From contig CALBDU010000004.1 in assembly GCA_937927335.1 (NCBI GenBank), positions 62,001 through 126,000 on the forward strand: a DNA stretch of 64,000 nucleotides, in the 5' to 3' direction. This stretch comes from an uncultured Clostridium sp. (GTDB taxonomy: Bacteria; Bacillota; Clostridia; Clostridiales; Clostridiaceae). Below the pieces are notes generated by a model. The model worked only from the letters and a program-made list of their open reading frames with translations, did not search any database and was not told the DNA's origin. Below are positions 62,328-64,000 of this stretch, one piece after another. How positions within the stretch are numbered: the stretch's first letter is position 1; each line of letters begins with the position of its first letter. The position numbers were made by a program, and so were the translations under genes.

Positions 62328-63566
62328 ATGTTTGATAAGATTATTGAATATTTAATATACTTTTACATTATTATACTGCCATTGACACCAAGTAAATTCA
62401 AATTAGGACCTTTGCCCTTCAATGGCGATATGGTACTGGCACTAATTATTTTTCTATACCTGGTGAAGATTACTTTGGACGGAAGAGGACGATCAAGGTT
62501 TGTTAAAGGGCTGAGGGATTTCTTTACCCATGGCATCGGCATCAGTATGGCCTTGTTAATAATAGTGATGACATTTTCTGTGCTTTATTCCATGGATATG
62601 AAAATGGCCGTAAAGGAAAGTGCCAGATTCACAACCTATATAATTTTATATTTTATAATTAAGTATGATATTTCCAGTGAAAAAGCACTGGAGAATATGA
62701 TAAAACTATACTTTATTGTGTGCTTTATGATATTTTCAAAGGGTATATTTGATTTTGGCTCAGCCCTGGTGAGAGTGGGAAATTCTGAATACTTCAACCA
62801 GCTTAGAACTGCATCCACACTGGAAAATGCCAATAACCTGGCCACTTTTGCTATTATCTCGCTATTTCCTGCTGTAACTCTTTTTATAGGGGAAAAGAGA
62901 TGGAAGTATAAGGGAGTGTATGCTTTACTGTCGGTAATGGCCCTGACCAATATAGTTGTTTCCTATTCCAGAAGTGCATTGCTTGGCATTGCTTTAGGCT
63001 GCGTTATGATAACCCTGTTGTACAGCTTCAAATTCATTATAGCCTTTATAATTATGGGAGGAGCTGCAGCTGTGATACCAGCCACCAGAGTGAGGCTGCT
63101 TCAGATAGCAGATATGTCCCAGAATATTTCCAGGATAAAGGTATGGAAAACAGCAGGTTATATGATTAAGGACCACCTGTTTCTGGGCGTAGGCAACGGA
63201 AACTTCTATACACAGTACGGCAGTTACGTTGAGAAGCATCCTGAACTGGTTAATACCTATGATACTATCCAGGTATTGCACCCCCACAATATTTTCTTGA
63301 AGATACAGTGCGAGCTTGGGGTAATGGGTACATTATCCTTTATAGGTATAATAGTATCCACCTTCAGGGATCTTATAAAATATATCAGATTAGAGAGAGA
63401 ACCATTTTTTTATAATTTTTACCGGGGCTTTCTTGTTTCGATAACTGTATTTATGGCTATGAACCTTATAGATAACTTTTTTTCAGCTCCAAAGGTAATA
63501 GCATTTTTCTGGATTTTCATAGCAATTTTTGAGTCACTTTACTATAAAAGAAATTGTACTGCTTGA
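62328..63566 (+). CDS. O-antigen ligase / Wzy-like polymerase 2
   Basis: The 412-residue polytopic membrane protein has around ten to eleven hydrophobic segments. The Wzy_C signature region is VSYSRSALLGIALGCVMITLLYSF followed by an extracellular loop with VWKTAGYMIKDHLFLGVGNGNFYTQYG and VLHPHNIFLKIQCELGVMG. The GVGNGNF and HPHN..L motifs are strongest for ligases/polymerases. The ATG at 62328 behind GAGGAG was chosen over an ATG seven codons earlier that overlaps the previous gene. With the protein at 55143 the operon has two such enzymes, perhaps one polymerase and one wall ligase. Confidence 0.85.
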   Translation: MFDKIIEYLIYFYIIILPLTPSKFKLGPLPFNGDMVLALIIFLYLVKITLDGRGRSRFVKGLRDFFTHGIGISMALLIIVMTFSVLYSMDMKMAVKESARFTTYIILYFIIKYDISSEKALENMIKLYFIVCFMIFSKGIFDFGSALVRVGNSEYFNQLRTASTLENANNLATFAIISLFPAVTLFIGEKRWKYKGVYALLSVMALTNIVVSYSRSALLGIALGCVMITLLYSFKFIIAFIIMGGAAAVIPATRVRLLQIADMSQNISRIKVWKTAGYMIKDHLFLGVGNGNFYTQYGSYVEKHPELVNTYDTIQVLHPHNIFLKIQCELGVMGTLSFIGIIVSTFRDLIKYIRLEREPFFYNFYRGFLVSITVFMAMNLIDNFFSAPKVIAFFWIFIAIFESLYYKRNCTA

Positions 63567-63579
63567 AAGGAGGACTGAA

Positions 63580-64000
63580 ATGAAGGTTGCTGTTTTATTA
63601 CCCTGCTATAATGAAGAAATTACAATAGGAAAAGTTATTGATGACTTTAAAAGGGAGCTTCCTGATGCAGACATATATGTCTATGACAACAATTCCAAAG
63701 ATAAAACCTTTGAAATAGCCATGGAGCATGGAGCTGTGGTAAGAAAGGAATTCAGGCAGGGCAAGGGGAATGTGGTTAGATCCATGTTCAGAGATATAGA
63801 AGCGGATTATTATGTGATGGCAGATGGTGATGATACCTATCCTGCAGAGTTTGTACATAAGTTAATTGAACCTCTTAAAAACGGAGAGGCAGACATGACT
63901 ATTGGAGACAGGCTTTCCAATGGTACTTATTATAACGAGAATAAGCGTGCATTTCATGATTTGGGAAACAATCTGGTAAGATGGCTTATAAACCAGATAT
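63580..64000 (+). CDS. Glycosyltransferase family 2, N-terminal part
   Basis: An ATG behind AAAGGAGG opens a frame that stays open to the window edge (140 codons). It reads MKVAVLLPCYNEEITIGKVI, then YVYDNNSKDKTFEIA, GKGNVVRSMF and the metal-binding VMADGDDTYPAEF, with TIGDRLS. This is a GT-A family 2 enzyme of the dolichol-phosphate-mannose-synthase/GtrB-like type, which often loads a sugar on a polyprenyl phosphate. The C-terminus, and any membrane helices, lie beyond the window. Confidence 0.9.
   Translation, partial: MKVAVLLPCYNEEITIGKVIDDFKRELPDADIYVYDNNSKDKTFEIAMEHGAVVRKEFRQGKGNVVRSMFRDIEADYYVMADGDDTYPAEFVHKLIEPLKNGEADMTIGDRLSNGTYYNENKRAFHDLGNNLVRWLINQI

Noticed and set aside
1..64000. 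tRNA, rRNA, CRISPR arrays, phage or intact transposase genes
   Set aside because: Reading both strands showed no cloverleaf-like tRNA sequence, no regularly spaced short repeats and no transposase or integrase motifs. A structured search could still find a divergent small RNA.

Overview
The window is low-GC, densely coding DNA from a clostridial Firmicute (family Clostridiaceae or close kin; species not assignable). This rests on the butyrate-type phosphotransacylase, ferredoxin-linked IorAB, A/T-rich codon use, TTG/GTG starts behind strong AGGAGG sites, consensus TTGACA-17-TATAAT promoters, and a monoderm wall toolkit (SecA2, LicD, choline-binding-type repeats, LPXTG). No rRNA, tRNA, CRISPR array or intact insertion sequence was seen.

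Layout. (1) 1-11.4 kb is metabolic: a DUF523 gene tail, an FMN alpha-hydroxyacid oxidoreductase, a ptb-iorA-iorB operon, a TPP riboswitch far upstream of thiC, an Orn/Lys/Arg decarboxylase, a phosphohexomutase and a secreted class-A-beta-lactamase-like hydrolase. (2) 11.5-17.7 kb starts the envelope region: TPR protein, galU, a polyprenyl-phosphate sugar-1-phosphate transferase, a SpoIID-domain protein with choline-binding-type repeats, and a SLAP-like protein. A repeat-bearing amidase lies opposite. (3) 19.9-24.3 kb is a lic-type phosphocholine locus: a winged-helix/nucleotidyltransferase fusion, a nucleotidyltransferase/choline-kinase fusion, a LicB-like permease and LicC. (4) 24.3-38.0 kb holds secA2, three large S-layer-like paralogues (1218, 817 and 814 aa) with N-terminal choline-binding-type repeats, and an FN3 protein. 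(5) 38.1-49.9 kb encodes two export systems with TolC-like proteins, unexpected in a monoderm. One is a MacAB-type operon whose TolC-like protein carries the same wall-binding module as the S-layer-like proteins. The other is TetR-TolC-TolC-HlyD-ABC2-ABC2. (6) 50-55 kb holds a lipoprotein, an LPXTG-anchored S41 protease and two HtrA-like proteases with choline-binding-type repeats. (7) 55.1-64 kb is a polysaccharide operon: two Wzy/ligase-like proteins, three GT4 domains, MurJ, a LicD-GT4 fusion and a truncated GT2.

How it fits together (inference). The lic genes and LicD would decorate a surface polymer with phosphocholine. Proteins with choline-binding-type repeats, some probably exported by SecA2, would dock onto it. 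The organisation recalls the C. difficile S-layer/SecA2/polysaccharide region, but with choline-binding-type repeats in place of CWB2 anchors. The most novel element is the wall-anchored TolC-like protein operonic with MacA- and MacB-like genes, which suggests a tripartite-like conduit across a Gram-positive wall.
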